A stretch of DNA of 64,000 nt from Adiantum capillus-veneris (taxonomy: Eukaryota > Streptophyta > Polypodiopsida > Polypodiales > Pteridaceae). Of this stretch, positions 21,665 to 34,083 are shown in pieces. A model generated the notes under the pieces. The model made no database searches, was not told the DNA's origin, and saw only the letters and a program-made list of their open reading frames with translations. Position numbers and translations under genes: made by a program. Location: contig CM043950.1 in the NCBI GenBank assembly GCA_014529385.2, positions 67,854,435 through 67,918,434 on the forward strand, read 5' to 3'. Position 1 is the first letter of the stretch; every line of letters begins with the position of its first letter.

Positions 21665-21682
21665 TCCCTGGCAACGGCGTCA
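21665..21682 (-). promoter_or_regulatory. Element 2 primer-binding site (tRNA-Asp type)
   Basis: The plus strand reads TCCCTGGCAACGGCGTCA, which matches the 3' end of plant tRNA-Asp with two to three differences. Two bases later an LTR end begins with TGTGGGACGC. This primer is usual for Athila/Tat gypsy elements (family knowledge). Confidence 0.75.
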
Positions 21683-21684
21683 AA

Positions 21685-22495
21685 TGTGGGACGCATGTCT
21701 AACCTCACTATCCTATCTTATTGCAGTATTAGCGAGAACCACGGTTAATTTGTCAAACCATGGGACGAAGCTGACTCGACTAGTGCATACATGCTACAAG
21801 AGGTTGTCAATCTCTTGAAAAACAACTAACAACTCGCATCTAACTCAAGCTACACTTGAGTGACTGAAATCACTAAAAGCCAATCGCTCATCGGTAACCA
21901 ATTCACATCCGTTACAGCATCAGACGACATTCAAACATAACAAAACTTCTAGGACAAGTTTATAAGACCTAAGAACACAAGCCTATCGCCTCAAACCCCA
22001 CTTTAGGTCAAGTTCCAAAATCGTGATTATTAACAGTAGTGTTTTTTTGACCTAGTCGTTTTCAACCTAGAATGCATCTAAATGCTTAGCAATGATGCCC
22101 CAATACCCCGTCTATGCTTAGTTTTCGATTTAAAAGTGTAAATTCCTAGTTATGATAAAATTAGACCGCAGGTCGACGACGCCAAAAGCTACGATACACT
22201 GTGAATGGCTTACGTCAATGCGTAGAGATCTTACCTGCGGTTGCAATGCAACAAACACAATCGCAATATGACAATCGGAGAGGGAGTAGGAAGCGCGAGA
22301 AGGAGAGAAGTGAATGCCGTTAGCTCATGCTATGTATTTCTTATTCAAAAACTTATAAAAATTGGCTTTTATACCTTAGCCAACGTTTTTGGGTGGTCAA
22401 AACTAATAATTTGGAGTTGTACCAAAGCTGGGTGATGACTGGCTGATACAATCTGGAATCTTGTAGCCCCGGCTCATTAATTACAAAGTTTATCC
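21685..22495 (-). mobile_element. Element 2 5' LTR (outer border approximate)
   Basis: It begins on the plus strand with TGTGGGACGC, two bases from the primer-binding site. It contains TATAAAAG on the minus strand at 22366-22373. No second LTR copy remains at the left end of Element 2, so the outer end (near 22495) is only estimated from the start of similarity to another LTR family. Confidence 0.55.
22366..22373 (-). promoter_or_regulatory. TATA box of the Element 2 LTR
   Basis: GGTATAAAAGCC on the minus strand, about 690 bases before the inner LTR end. It would start RNA near 22335. Confidence 0.5.
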
Positions 22496-22559
22496 GAGAA
22501 AATAGGAGTTACAATATTCTCTATTTATCAAAATAATAATCGTTTTACAAAGAGAACTC

Positions 22560-23581
22560 TGAAAAATGGTGTCCGTGTTAGCTTGCAGCTAACAAATCCG
22601 ATTTATGTGGCGTGAGTCTCTCCTCCAAAAGCATGTTGTCTTATAGTTTCTCGCATAAAGAGAGACTTGGTACAATACAAGCTTTGTGTTCCTTGAAATC
22701 TTGATGGCGCAATGAAGATAGAGGGCTTCATGCACCACAATTATGCCCATAACTTAGCCAAATGAAAGTTTTAACTTATCCTGGGCATCATTCCCAAGAC
22801 CTCAAACACCTTCGAAGGTGGACAGAGCTAGCAAGGAATGATGGTAGGGAAGAGGAAGAAGAAGCATTCTTACGAGAAAGAAATAGTTCCTCACTTATCA
22901 TCACTTTTGTTGCTTAGCATAGCATAGTAGCATAATAATGATGATGAATAAAATGGAAATCTTAAGCATTGAAGCATGGCTCTTGGTTGGATTTTCATTC
23001 CATAGCCAAGAGTGTTGGTGTAGGCTCTCCAGTTCTCAACAAGCTTGGACAAGGAGATGAAGTTATTGCACTTATCACTTCACAAAACGAGAGCGTGGGA
23101 GAGAGTATAGATTGCAATCTAGCCCCCTACATGCTTGGGTCACCCCCCTCTTATAGCTCACGCCTTATGCTTATTGGATTATTCAATCCTAGCCAATCAC
23201 AAGCCTTGTCAATTCAAGCAGTAGAGGTAGCCTTTGGACAAGTTTCCTCCTTTCCCCTTTAAGAGAGAAGGCTTCAATAATGCATAAAAATTAGTTTAGC
23301 TAGCTAAATTTTCATTGAACCCCTGTACGGATCAACCAATAGGGTTTAGGAACATTATGAGGGCAACCTAGCTAAGGGCTTGACATGTGTCCATTTTGCC
23401 TCTTTGAGCAAGGGGTGCCCGTTGGGTGAGGGAGTAGTCAATCAACCCCATCCCCTACTCTCATGGCTTGCTCCCTCCTTTGTAGGACTGGGTTTGACTT
23501 TCACGCCCTCAAGCACCTTGGCCCCCAAATAGCTTGAGCACCTAGCACCTTAGCCATCATGCATGGGTTTGGCAAGAGCAT

Positions 23582-23646
<65 letters not shown>

Positions 23647-24042
23647 CCCCTAGCTTCAAGGGCTTGCCCCCTCCTTGTAGGGATTGGCTTTGAGTTCAAG
23701 CACATGCCTAGCTTGACCAAGCACCTTATTCATCAAGAATCGCAAGCATAGGCTTAGTTTAACATAAGGTCTAAGGACTTTTACACTAACCTTTGGAGGT
23801 CTTTAATGAAGCTAACCCTATGGTCTTTTAAGCTCCGATATGCACACATTGTTTTTTAGTAGACCATCTCCTTGTGAGCCCTTGCTGAGATGAAACCATC
23901 TCCTTTTGGCCTCGTGCTGAGTTTGTTCTAAAAACACTTTATTATGTTCTAGCTCTTGTTTCTCTTATACTTTCCCATATTAAATGATCAATTTAACATG
24001 AGAAAATCATTTGGATAAATCTAGATATGAGATTTTATGACA
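22560..24042 (-). mobile_element. Diverged family B LTR copy
   Basis: Same orientation and order of blocks as 8371-9950: the CTCCAAAAG..GTTTCTC.C.TAAAGAGAGA block, the GGTACAATACAA block, the ..CAAGAGTGTTGGTGTAGGC block, CATTGAACCCC..CCAATAGG, then TTAAATGATC..TTTAACATGAG and the end TTTTATGACA. It is clearly older than the other copies. To its right there is no family B polypurine tract; instead TTGTATCAGAGCC occurs at about 24091, so the attached element is uncertain. Confidence 0.6.
23584..23643. repeat. (CT)n microsatellite
   Basis: About 30 uninterrupted CT units inside the diverged LTR. Confidence 0.95.
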
Positions 24043-24890
24043 TCTAACTGTGATCATAAAATACTTCCTTTAGTCTTAGAGTTGTATCAGAGCCAATTTA
24101 TGAAGAGAAATTCATGGATCTATTATTGGGGAAAGCATACACCTATCTATCTTTCACACCCAACAAAAATATAGGGCTACTTAGCAAGAGTAAGAGCCAC
24201 CAAATGACCTCCATCAATTTGCAAGGGGATTAGCACGTTGAGTTTGCATTTGGAAAGAGGGCCAAAATCCATTAGTGAAGTGTCGTCTTTGATGGCCTAT
24301 ACTAGCGATCAAAGTGACAATCTCGTCTCAATGCTACACTGTCCAACAGGGCGCCATAGCTTGGAGGGTTTGGGGTTTTCATACAGGTGCCCACCAAGAG
24401 TCAAGGGCCACACTTTGTTCCAAAAATAGAAGCTCCTATGGGATGGTGCTTATGCAAAACCCTTCCTCACCTCCTTGATTTTCAATGGTGCAAGTTAACA
24501 AAGTGGAAAGACAAGAGAAGTTTGGGGCTGAGCTTTGGCCTCCAACCTTTGCATAGTCTGGAGATGTCTAGAAATTTAAAAATAAATTCATGGGAAATTC
24601 CCATAATTTTACAAGTACGCATTTCTTTAATTTTCATTATCGAAGATGTTTGAAAGGGGCTCGGGGGGTGCACTATGTAATCATGTTAATGTATAACGTG
24701 AGTTCAAATGGAGGGGTTTTAAAATGCAAAATTTTTAGGTAATTTAATAGAGATACATTAAAATAAGCGGTTTTTATATTCAATTTTGAAAAACACTCCT
24801 AAGGGGTCATTTTATTCATTTAGACATGTTAAAATAGTATTTTTTGTTACCCCGCAAACGCACATTATATAGGGGGGTACTGAACGGTTA

Positions 24891-24909
24891 CCCCCCCCCC
24901 CCCCCCCCC
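24891..24909 (+). repeat. Poly-C tract
   Basis: Nineteen C residues in a row, followed by GAGGAAAGGGAG. Confidence 0.95.
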
Positions 24910-25016
24910 GAGGAAAGGGAGAAGGGGGTACAGACCCAGAACACACACAACTTGCCTTTCTATAGCCTAGGATACACAGAACACCTCAATCCACTAGGAT
25001 TCACCTTGAAAATCTA

Positions 25017-25110
25017 GAAAATCTCACATGCACACACCCGTCTCAGTGTGTCAACACACACTGAGAAAATCTCACATGCACACACCCGTCTCAGTGTGTC
25101 AACACTTCTT
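25017..25110. repeat. Two 48-bp direct repeats with internal hairpin
   Basis: ATCTCACATGCACACACCCG starts at 25021 and again at 25069. Between the copies TCTCAGTGTGT (25041-25051) and ACACACTGAGA (25056-25066) form a perfect 11-bp stem with a CAAC loop. Confidence 0.85.
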
Positions 25111-25169
25111 GAAAAGCTCAAGCATATTGCACACGCACATAACCTCTTTCCACACCACAAACACTTACA

Positions 25170-25172
<3 letters not shown>

Positions 25173-25250
<78 letters not shown>
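25173..25250. repeat. (CT)n microsatellite
   Basis: About 39 CT units, followed by four CACT units. Confidence 0.95.
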
Positions 25251-25255
<5 letters not shown>

Positions 25256-26764
25256 ACTCACTCACTTTGCACACACGGACATTAGATTTGGGTTGCACTC
25301 AACCACTCTGACACCGGAAACAAAAGCAAAGCACAACAAAAAAGAAAGGGAAGTGCGTAACCAAAATGAAAGGGGGGCAATGGTGAGATTTTTGTTAAAG
25401 AAACCTATTTACAATAGCGGTATACAACCATGCAAAGCACGCTCCTCTTGCACCGCTTATTCTTCACCTCCAAAAGTCTCCCTAAGCCTTGGCTCTACAG
25501 ACAACGCTTTCAAAAGCTCCCACTTCAAAAATCCCCAAACTTAGACTAGTTGACTTTGCCTACGGGTTCAATGCCTTCCATGTGGTATCTCTAGAACTGC
25601 CTCCCTTCAAGGCTTTCAAAACTACCCCATAGCACATAAATTTTGAAAAAAAATTGTTTTTTCCACCCAGCGACAGCTCAAAAAGATCCCGCCACACTTT
25701 GACTTCCATTGCTTACCATTTGTAGCTCAATATCCCAATGTCAAAAGACTTGATCCACAGCTACAAATCAAACAAATGTCGTGGCACTTTGACTCCCGGA
25801 TGACCTCAAATTGGGCGCCCCAAAACGAGGAAAATATCTGTCGTCATCACACCACTTATAACTGTCACCCAACTTCAACAGACCATAACTCTCTATCCAG
25901 ACATCCAATTGATGAGCAATCACTTTTTGCTAACAACCCATATGAAACACTAGTCCTGCAAACCTTGCCAAGCTTCCAATGGATGGCACATCTCCCAAAG
26001 CAAGCTAGGTGGCCCATAACTAGCCCCCGTCAATCTTTCAATTGGCCATAACTTTCTCTCTAAAGCTCGGATTGACAATCTTGAAAGACCGACATGCTCC
26101 ACAACTCAAGCTCTTCAAACCCATCCACTGACATAAACTCTGGCTGCTTGTCTCCCTCTGCCTTTCCCATTGGGGTTCTCCAAATCCTTCTAGATTTGAA
26201 CATTAATATCTTTCACACCATTGCTCCATTTGAGGAGACATTGTGACTAGATTCTAGAGCACTTTCAACTCTACATTCTTAGGCACTAGCACAACACTAC
26301 AAAGAGTTGAGCCTACAATCCTACTTGCTATTTTTTGGAGCGTTCTTGGCCCAAAAAAGCACATTATACATGACTTTTCTCTAGCCTTTTCCTGCGAAGG
26401 TCTTACAAACTAGCTGTAACACTTGGACCCACACCTATAGGCACCCATAGAACTACTTGGAACCACTTCTAGCTCCAAACAACTTTTCTTGCACAACACT
26501 TTGATTCTTGACGATGACATCAACCACAGGATGTTCCATACAATGGTGGTTATTTTAGCAAAATTGTTTTTTTCTAATTTTTAATTGAGTGTTCTTAGTG
26601 GTTGAATTAGACACGATCTTCTCCTACAGGCTTCAAATATCAATGAAGTTTGGGATTGGCTGTGATTTTTGAATTTTGTGGTCAACATGGACAATTGCCT
26701 TTGAATTGATGGTATCAAATTATCAAGGCTAATCACTTTTGGCTGCTATTTTTCATAGCCGATT

Positions 26765-27775
26765 ATGCTCTATTCCAAGCATATCATTTTCTTTCTGAGT
26801 TATATCTTTTCCCTAGCTAGTATAGCACATTATGCCATGGATTCAACTATTGACATGCAACATACATTTGATTTTGAAAATCCTACACCACTGCCACCTG
26901 GTGTTGCCTTGTGGTTGACTACTCTAAGGAAGGGCCCATGTGGCAAGGGGTTGGATGATAACATTGAATTTGTTGACATCCAAGAGTTTAGAGCACTCTA
27001 AACATGCATGACTATTTTAGAGTCTATTTTATCATAATTGAACACAAATGTCACTAAGATGTGTGATATGGCTGTGCAATTCATGCAATAGTTATAACTC
27101 TTAATGGAGTCAGGTATAGCCAAGAAGAAATCTTGCGAGAAAAAGGCGCACATAGTTGTATTTTTTTAGATTTCCCAATTCCAAACTTTTACAGTACCCA
27201 CAACCAATTTCCAGAGACTAAAGATCCACAAAGACCAGAACTTTGAGAGACCTAACCAAGGGGAAAATGGGATAAGTTGCACTAAGCCAAGGTGATCCTA
27301 TCAAGGACTATCTTGAGTGTTTCAAGTGAGCCTTGATAATAAAAAATCATCCACCACTAGAGTTTTTGATCAACTTAGAGACATGCAAACCACAAGAAAT
27401 GTTGCAATACCTCTGCTACTAGGAGTGGGAGAATACCTAGAGGAGAGGCATCCGTTGATCAACAAACCGAATGTGAGATTCATCAAATCCAATGAATCCA
27501 TGAAAGTTCTAACGAATTGCATATATGAAAGCTTTTATAGATTTGAAACAAAGATCAACATACATTCTACAAGTGCAAATAACCCAATGTTGGAGAGTGG
27601 ACATTGCATAAGAACCTATATGTAGTCACATATATAGATCCCCAAGGAGTGCAATAGATCCAACAATTTTGATGGTAGATAAGTATGGACGAGAGTATAG
27701 AATTGTTGATCCAATGGAACTTTAAAAATATACATAAAAGGGTACTCGAATCTCTACTTACTTTCAGTAAAAAAT
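26765..27775 (+). other. Unassigned stretch with two short reading frames
   Basis: Plus-strand frames at 26765-27001 (78 codons; hydrophobic start, then PLPPGVALWLTTLRKGPCGK) and 27317-27625 (102 codons). I recognise neither. They precede, with the same polarity, the protease-like sequence at 31281, so they may be 5' parts of the same decayed element. This is inference. Confidence 0.3.
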
Positions 27776-30262
27776 TGATGGGAGAGGATCACACTCTCTA
27801 AGCTTCAATTGTGAGCTATCAAGCTATGGAGGGTGTAGCCTTAATCTCATCATGGCGTTAGGGTCAGAGTTATGAAGATTAATTAGAATTAGGGGTTCAC
27901 CTAAAGCAAGAGGATAAAAGTAGAGTGTAGACACAATGATAATATTCAAAGTGCAAAGAAAAATTAGAAAAGAGACTTTCTAATAGGCTTAGTGCTTTAC
28001 ATCGATTGGCTAGATAGGTCACACCATCTTCTTATTGGACCATCTCATCATTTATCCATTCTAGTTGTTTAGGGGGATTTTTCACGCTGTGCCACAAGCG
28101 TGGGCTTACCCTAACAATTGCCCCCTTGAGCTAACATTTGAGGCAAAATACAAAGATTTCATAGTTTCATGTCATGGTGGACTCGAAGGTTCTACTGATA
28201 CATTTACGTGTAGTACATGATTTATCATGGTGGTTCTCGTAATGGATTCATTGCTTATGGTTGTATAGTAGACCTAGGCTCACAAGGTAGACCTATGGTT
28301 ATAGAGTTTTATTTCATTGAATAAGAGAGATTGTCATTGTCCCCCCCTCCACTGTCTTAGTCTTGTTCTTCATGTCGTTAATTTTCTTTTTACATCTTCA
28401 TTGGTGCAAAATATTGAAGATGTATCCTTCGCGACTGTTGGTGCAAAACATACATACAATTTAATTTTTGTGCTCATGTATGTGCTTGGGCTTAGGTGAA
28501 AGCACGCATACATGTTGTACATTGTTCTCATTATGTGTGGGAAGGTCTTACCATATTTGACAGTGTCTAATTCCATGTGAGTTTTACAAGAGGAGGTTAC
28601 AATAAAATGACAAATTGTGAAGTAACTCTTTGCCAAATGCAAAGCACCTCTTCATAATTGTCGAAAACACTTGAAGTTTGAATATCTTCTTCTAGATCAG
28701 CAGCCTTGGCTTTGTAAGATCAAAAATCTTTGGATGCACTCACTAAAATTGGCGAAGAATAGTCTATGTTGCATGAATGTCCTCTTGGTGCCTTTGTTGA
28801 ATGGTTTTTCCCTTGCCCGTGGGATGGCCCACTTAAATGGATCTTGATTTTAGAACATACAGATTATTGTCAAAAAAGAAATGGCAAGTAGCTGCAGGGT
28901 AAAGTGGGATGATGACGATACTGGTCCTATAAAGGGTCGCATTGAGCATAGGCAGGTATGCGCGCTAAGGCACTGAGAGGCACTCATGAGAGCTGATTGG
29001 TAGCCTCAATAAAGCTCGCAAGGTAGCGTGAACAAGGTCGGGTTTGACCGAGTGTTCAAGAGCAGCAGGGCTGGGTGTATTAATATGCATGGAAGATGGG
29101 GAGGATCAAATTGGGATGCCTAGCAAAGCTCTGCAAGAAGCTTGAGAAGTATGCGGATGCACGAAGTATAACCAATAGGACTGTGTGCAAGGCAGTTGGA
29201 CTCTGGGCTTCAAGTCGATTATAGTGTTGAAGGCCGTGAGCAGGGTCATTGTCGGGAGAAGCTTGAAATGATAGCAACACGTGGGGTGAAGGGCGGTGAA
29301 TAGAGTCGAGACAAGGCAGCTATTACTGTAGACCATTGGTGACTTGGGAGATTTGTTGATAATGGGGCACCGTGGCGGTTGTCCATGTAGCTGAAAAAGG
29401 GACGCCAAATTGCACTCCTCTTTGACTCTCTTAAACTTGGTAGGTTCCCACATGGCTATTAAATCTTGTGAGGTTTGAAATTTTTGTTTGTCTCCCTAAA
29501 AAGATGCTCTTTTCATTAAATGCTTCACACATACACACACAGAAAATCTTTTGAGCCGCTTCAATTCTGTAGAAATCACAGAGAGCGAGATAACACACTT
29601 TGCAAGTCTGTTAGTAATGCTCAAGTTTTTCAAATGCAAAGGTTAGGGGCTGAACGGAAAGCCCTTGAGCAAGACTTATTTCACACACAATTGATGCAAT
29701 AGTTTGAGGCTCAAATAGCAATCAATTAGAAGAGAAAAACCATGGAAAATCAATCATTAAATGCAAATGTAATAAACCAACACATTAATTGTAATTTAAA
29801 ATGCAAAATACAATCATCTCCTCACCTAATCACCAAAAGGTAGTGGAGCATGCTCATGCCCAAATGGTGATTAGAGAGTGTGATTATTAGGGATGCTAAT
29901 GCAGTGGGAGTTAATTGCCCTAACTGTGGAACCATCGGCTTTGATACCAATTGATGGGAGAGAATCACCCTCTCTAAGATTCAATGGTGAGCTATCAAGC
30001 TATGGAGGTTGAAGCCTTAAGCTCACCATGGTGTTAAGGTTAGAGTAATGAAGACTAATTAGAATCATGGGCTCACCTAGCAAAAGGATAAAAGGAGAGT
30101 GTTGACACAATGATAAGATACAAAGTGAGAAGATCACTTATAAAAGAGCCTCTCAAATAGGATTAGTGCTTTACATCGATTGACTAGAGAGGTTGCACCC
30201 TCTTCTCATTGGACCATCTCATCATTTATCCATGCTAGTTGTCTAGGGGGGAGTTTCCACGT
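27776..30262 (-). mobile_element. Small non-autonomous LTR retrotransposon
   Basis: Two direct repeats flank about 1.8 kb. The left one (27776-28116) begins TGATGGGAG and ends CTAACA. The right one (29952 to about 30262) begins TGATGGGAG and loses similarity at GGGGGGAGTTTCCACG. Just left of the right repeat, CTTTGATACCA (29939-29949) is a minus-strand primer site (TGGTATCAAAG, Met-type). Just right of the left repeat, ATTGCCCCCTTG is the reverse of a polypurine tract. Both signals agree on minus polarity. The inside codes for nothing recognisable. The 5' LTR is truncated by about 40 bases and no target duplication is seen. Confidence 0.75.
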
Positions 30263-31280
30263 GGTGGTTGCCGATATATCCGCATCGAGAAATCAAAGCC
30301 AAACAAATGCAAATATGCAAAACATCTTATAGGGAGATTTCAAGCTCTAATGCAACAAAAAATATTAAATGTCCCTCAAGAAGTAGTGCATGTACCTAAC
30401 AGAGAGGACAAAATCACATCAAAGAAAATAATACGTGTGAGCTGACTAAACTAGGGAATGAGATTCCATTGGATACGAGGGTGTTGGCAAACAACAAGGA
30501 CGATGCAAAGTCTCATGACATGCAGTCAATTCTTGAAGTAGACGAGTGGTGGCCACAATTCCTATGGGAGACGATCGAAAATTGAAAAGATGGTAGTGCT
30601 ACTTTATAGTCAGCACTTATCTTTGAGATCAACATGGAACATGAATTTTTCCATGGAGACATGGGTGAAAGCGTGGTTTGGTGGTACAAAAAACGGACCT
30701 ATTTTACTTCTACCAATGAAAAAGTGGGGACTGGTAAATTTTTTGTAGTTTAGGTCAAAACTTTTCGGACCTTGTGTTTTTAGATTCTTCTTTTGAAGAT
30801 CTATCCACTGATACATAGTATGATAGGTAGTTTTTCATGTAACATGTAGAAATTGTAACTCAAAGATTTGTCAAGGGTGCTATCAAGGATAGTCCTTTTT
30901 GTACCACCAAAGCATGCTTTTAGCCACATAGAATTTTTATATGGAGATGCCGGGTCCATTGCATTTGAAGAGAGCAAACCACACTCTCATATACTTCTCC
31001 ATTGTTTATAGGAGAACATAAAAAAAAACAGAGATTAGAGTGGCACATTCTCAGTGGAAAGCCACACCAAGAATGATGGATACCAAAAGCTTGCACGAAC
31101 TAATGTCTTCTCATATACAATGCAAGATTACTCTCTTACAGTTGCTGAAAATTAGACCACATCTATGGGGCCAAATGGGCCAAAACCCGAAAAGAATGGG
31201 AATGAAAATTACTCATCAAGACACCCCCTTAGATGAAAACATGGGTACAACTCAATTTTAGAGATCAAAATCAAAGCATA
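30263..31280 (+). other. Decayed 5' part of a plus-strand gypsy element
   Basis: Stop-rich. Short frames at 30239-30445 and 31040-31261 have no clear domain; the latter (ITLLQLLKIRPHLWGQMGQN) sits directly before the protease-like sequence, as a Gag-Pro linker would. Confidence 0.35.
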
Positions 31281-31593
31281 TACTAGTGATTAAGGTGGGT
31301 GACTATTGCAAAGGCAAAGAAGGGAACAAAACCTTACTACTAAAGTACGAGGGAGTAAAGACAATAGCAATTCTTGATGGTGGGGCCGGAATAGCTTTTG
31401 CTACAAAGGGAATCTAGGAAAAATAGGGAAGACGAGCTCTTAGGAAAACGTGCATGAAGTTGCAACTAGCAGATGGACATTTAGAGAGACCCTTGGAGAT
31501 GCAAGAACAAATTACTGAATCCTCTTACGGATAGAGTGCGAGCACATCTTTACTGTAGTTGACTTTGGAAAAGAAAACAACTTTGAGGTTATC
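31281..31593 (+). pseudogene. Plus-strand gypsy protease, broken
   Basis: Reads KVGDYCKGKEGNKTLLLKYE and AILDGGAGIAFATKGI before two stops. Further on in the same order come LQLADGHLERPLEMQEQ and the remains of the ILG strand. It aligns over its length with the Element 2 protease at 15959-16297. The active site is DGGA. It is inactive because of stops and a frame change. Confidence 0.7.
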
Positions 31594-32313
31594 TTGGGAT
31601 GTCCATTAATACATCAACTCAAAATGGTTCAAGATTGGGGCTATGACCACCTCTACTTGAGGCATAAGGGTGTCACAGTAAGGGTTAGCACAAGGAACCA
31701 TAGTTATAGAGACATAAATCCAACCCTAGTGGAATACTTTGATGTAACTACGGAACGAGGGACACAATTACCTACGTGGTTGGTGAAAGGAGTGTATGTT
31801 TGGATGTGTGGAGAATTGGAGTGTGGAAGCCTTAAAAAGGAAGATTGTATCCTAGAGTGCTCGGTAGAAGATGAGTACTATGTAAAGAAGCCTTTTTTGG
31901 AGGATTTAGTTGAACCCTTTGGATGGGAGCAGATATTGGTGACTCTAGACGTGTGCATAAACAACATAATGCCTACAAAGTTTTGTGACGAGTATGGCTA
32001 TGACATAGCTCCCTGTTTTACAATCAAGGTATTGAAGGAACCTAATGAGACTTGTGAGTATGAAAGTAGAACATGTGAGACAGTCATCTTTGTCATGGAG
32101 AATGATGCAAAAGTGCAAATAAAGAAGGAAGAGCCACCACAAGACTATGTCATCATCGACATACTTGAAGAATCGACAAAAGATGCTTTAAAGAAGCTGA
32201 CTCCAAAAAAAGGACAATTGAAAGTAGATGAAGAACTAATTCCTCCAAGTACCACATCACATCTTCAGCAAAATCAAGGACAAGAGAAGAACATGGCAGA
32301 GAAAAAAGATTGA
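31594..32313 (+). CDS. Conserved domain after protease, same family as in Element 2
   Basis: A 239-codon frame. The first 150 residues match the Element 2 frame 15925-15533: PTWLVKGVYVWMCG, SLKKEDCILECSV, PFGWEQILVTLDVC, MPTKFCDEYGYDIAP. The last 90 residues are Lys/Glu-rich (EPPQDYVIIDILEESTKDAL). The apparent ATG lies within the end of the protease, so this was an internal part of a polyprotein. Function is unknown. Confidence 0.65.
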   Translation: MGCPLIHQLKMVQDWGYDHLYLRHKGVTVRVSTRNHSYRDINPTLVEYFDVTTERGTQLPTWLVKGVYVWMCGELECGSLKKEDCILECSVEDEYYVKKPFLEDLVEPFGWEQILVTLDVCINNIMPTKFCDEYGYDIAPCFTIKVLKEPNETCEYESRTCETVIFVMENDAKVQIKKEEPPQDYVIIDILEESTKDALKKLTPKKGQLKVDEELIPPSTTSHLQQNQGQEKNMAEKKD

Positions 32314-33420
32314 TTATCTTCAACAGTGAACAAACTCAGCATATCTTGAGAAACAAGACTCAAAATCACATGTCCAGCTATGATTGATTCTTACATGACA
32401 TGATGGAAAATACACCAGTCAAAGAGCTAGAAGAAACGGTGTACACAAGTTCAAAAATGATGATTCTTAGCTTTGGCATGACAAAAGTTTTACTCAAGTT
32501 GAGTATTGGAGAATTCAAGGACACTTTCAACATAGTCGACTCCGACAATGTCAAAGAGAGTCTGATCCTGTCAGAAATCTAGATGGACATCTTCTCTCAA
32601 CCACAAGGAAAATCTTGAACAACAACAACACCAAAAGCCCCAAAAGCATCTCAAACCCATGCAGAGAAGAGGCAACTAGCCATTGCAAAAAACCATAAAG
32701 CTAAGGTAAACACTGAAGTAGATCAACATTGCAAGTCGACTTTAAGTTCAAAAAACCTCCATCAAACTTCATGTGTGGCCTCTACATCAAGAGCCACACC
32801 ATTGACAATGCAATGGAGATCGAAGAAAAATGTTTATCAACCAAAGTTTTGAGCACAAAAAAGCCTCTAAAAGGAGTCAGACAAGTGTTGGTATCCAAAG
32901 AGCACATCAAAGTTTAATATCCAATTTGAAAATCCCAGGCACGAAGTCAACCACAATAATTGAAGGTAATAGGGTGGTTAGCATTCAATGAGTCAATCAC
33001 TGCTCATGGCTACTTCAAGGGAAACGCTATTGTTTGGGCCAAAATGCCTAAAGTAATAGCTTGGACCTACTCACCTTAAGTTTCAAGATTCTACAAGGGG
33101 AAAGTCGAGTTGTCAATGAAAAACAAACACCTTCAAAGCAACAATGAGTGAAAAATGTATGGGTTCCAACATCAGATTTGGACCCAACAAAGATAGGTGA
33201 AAAAACAAATGATTTGAGTCAAGATACTCAAAGCACAAGGATTTAATGAAGGTAACATTGGAATATGGTTACCAAAAGTAGTAGCTCAACCTGGAACAAC
33301 AAAGATCAGCAGTCACATAGCCCAAGGCTCTACACAAACACAATAATTCAAAATGAGTCCTACCATACCCCGAGCAAGATCTTCCGATCAAACAAAAACC
33401 CAAGCAAATGGCTAAATGAT
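32314..33420 (+). other. Decayed tail of the plus-strand element
   Basis: Several short plus frames (32400-32582, 32729-32917) separated by stops. No RT, RNase H or integrase motif follows the conserved domain as expected, so the element seems truncated here. Confidence 0.4.
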
Positions 33421-33423
33421 TAT

Positions 33424-33625
33424 GCTCATGTGGTGTTATGTGTTCCACTCTATAGTGTGCTTAGTGACATGTTTATGCAATGTGGTATCTAGGCTCATAG
33501 GGTGTTATGTGTTCCACTCTATGATGTGTTTAATGACATATTTATGCAATGTGGTGTTTATGCTCATGTGGTGTTATGTGTTCCACTCTATGATGTGCTT
33601 AGTGACGTGTCTATGTAATTTCCTA
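33424..33625 (+). repeat. Three 69-bp tandem repeats
   Basis: GCTCATGTGGTGTTATGTG-type units begin at 33424, 33493 and 33562. The period is a multiple of three, so one frame reads three copies of a 23-residue unit (CYVFHSMMCLVTCLCN), but nothing else supports a protein. Confidence 0.9.
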
Positions 33626-34083
33626 TATCAATCCTTGTCATCCACAACAACACTCAACTATAAATTTCTTTTTAATGACACCGAAATATAGCTGCACAAA
33701 GCTTAAAGATAAAAAAAAGTATAAGTGTACAAACAATAACAACATTAAATGCTACAATTTTAGTTCAAACTTTCAATGACACCCCAATGTAACGCAGTAA
33801 AATTCATACACTCCAGTTGTCCTTGAATTATTTGCTAATGCAACTATTACATCCTATCTCCAAAAGAGAGATTCATGCGATCAAAGAGACAACAGGTGGA
33901 ATATGAAATAACGTCATTCGATTCTTCCAGCCACAAGAGCATCAAATGATACAATTTTACTAGTCACAATGAGGAATCAAACTCGTCATCAATATAGACG
34001 ATGTGACTTCGATGTTTGTTGTTGCTAATGTCAACATCGTATCGTCCAGCACCAACCATGGTTCTTTCCATCCTCTTAGCATA

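Larger units (their letters stand above)
24043..26764. other. Gene-free stretch
   Basis: No domain is recognised on either strand. It contains a 19-base poly-C run (24891-24909), two 48-bp repeats with a hairpin (25017-25110), a 78-bp CT array and diverged non-coding sequence. Short reading frames here come from simple repeats or lack any family signature. Confidence 0.6.

Noticed and set aside
24087-24110. Primer-binding site TTGTATCAGAGCC for the LTR ending at 24042
   Set aside because: It lies about 50 bases after the LTR end, too far for a primer site, and would contradict the minus polarity of other family B LTRs.
25014-25311. Long reading frames rich in Ser-Leu or Arg-Glu
   Set aside because: They are translations of the CT array; the same applies to frames at 34245-34610, 36083-36439, 36129-36416 and 52896-53176.
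26765-27001. Secreted or membrane protein gene (hydrophobic N-terminus)
   Set aside because: Only 78 codons with no family match, set in decayed transposon sequence; kept as an unassigned frame.
33416-33691. Protein of three 23-residue Cys-rich repeats
   Set aside because: It follows from a 69-bp tandem DNA repeat; no ATG context, homologue or neighbour supports a gene. The 81-bp repeat at 34084-34248 is the same case.
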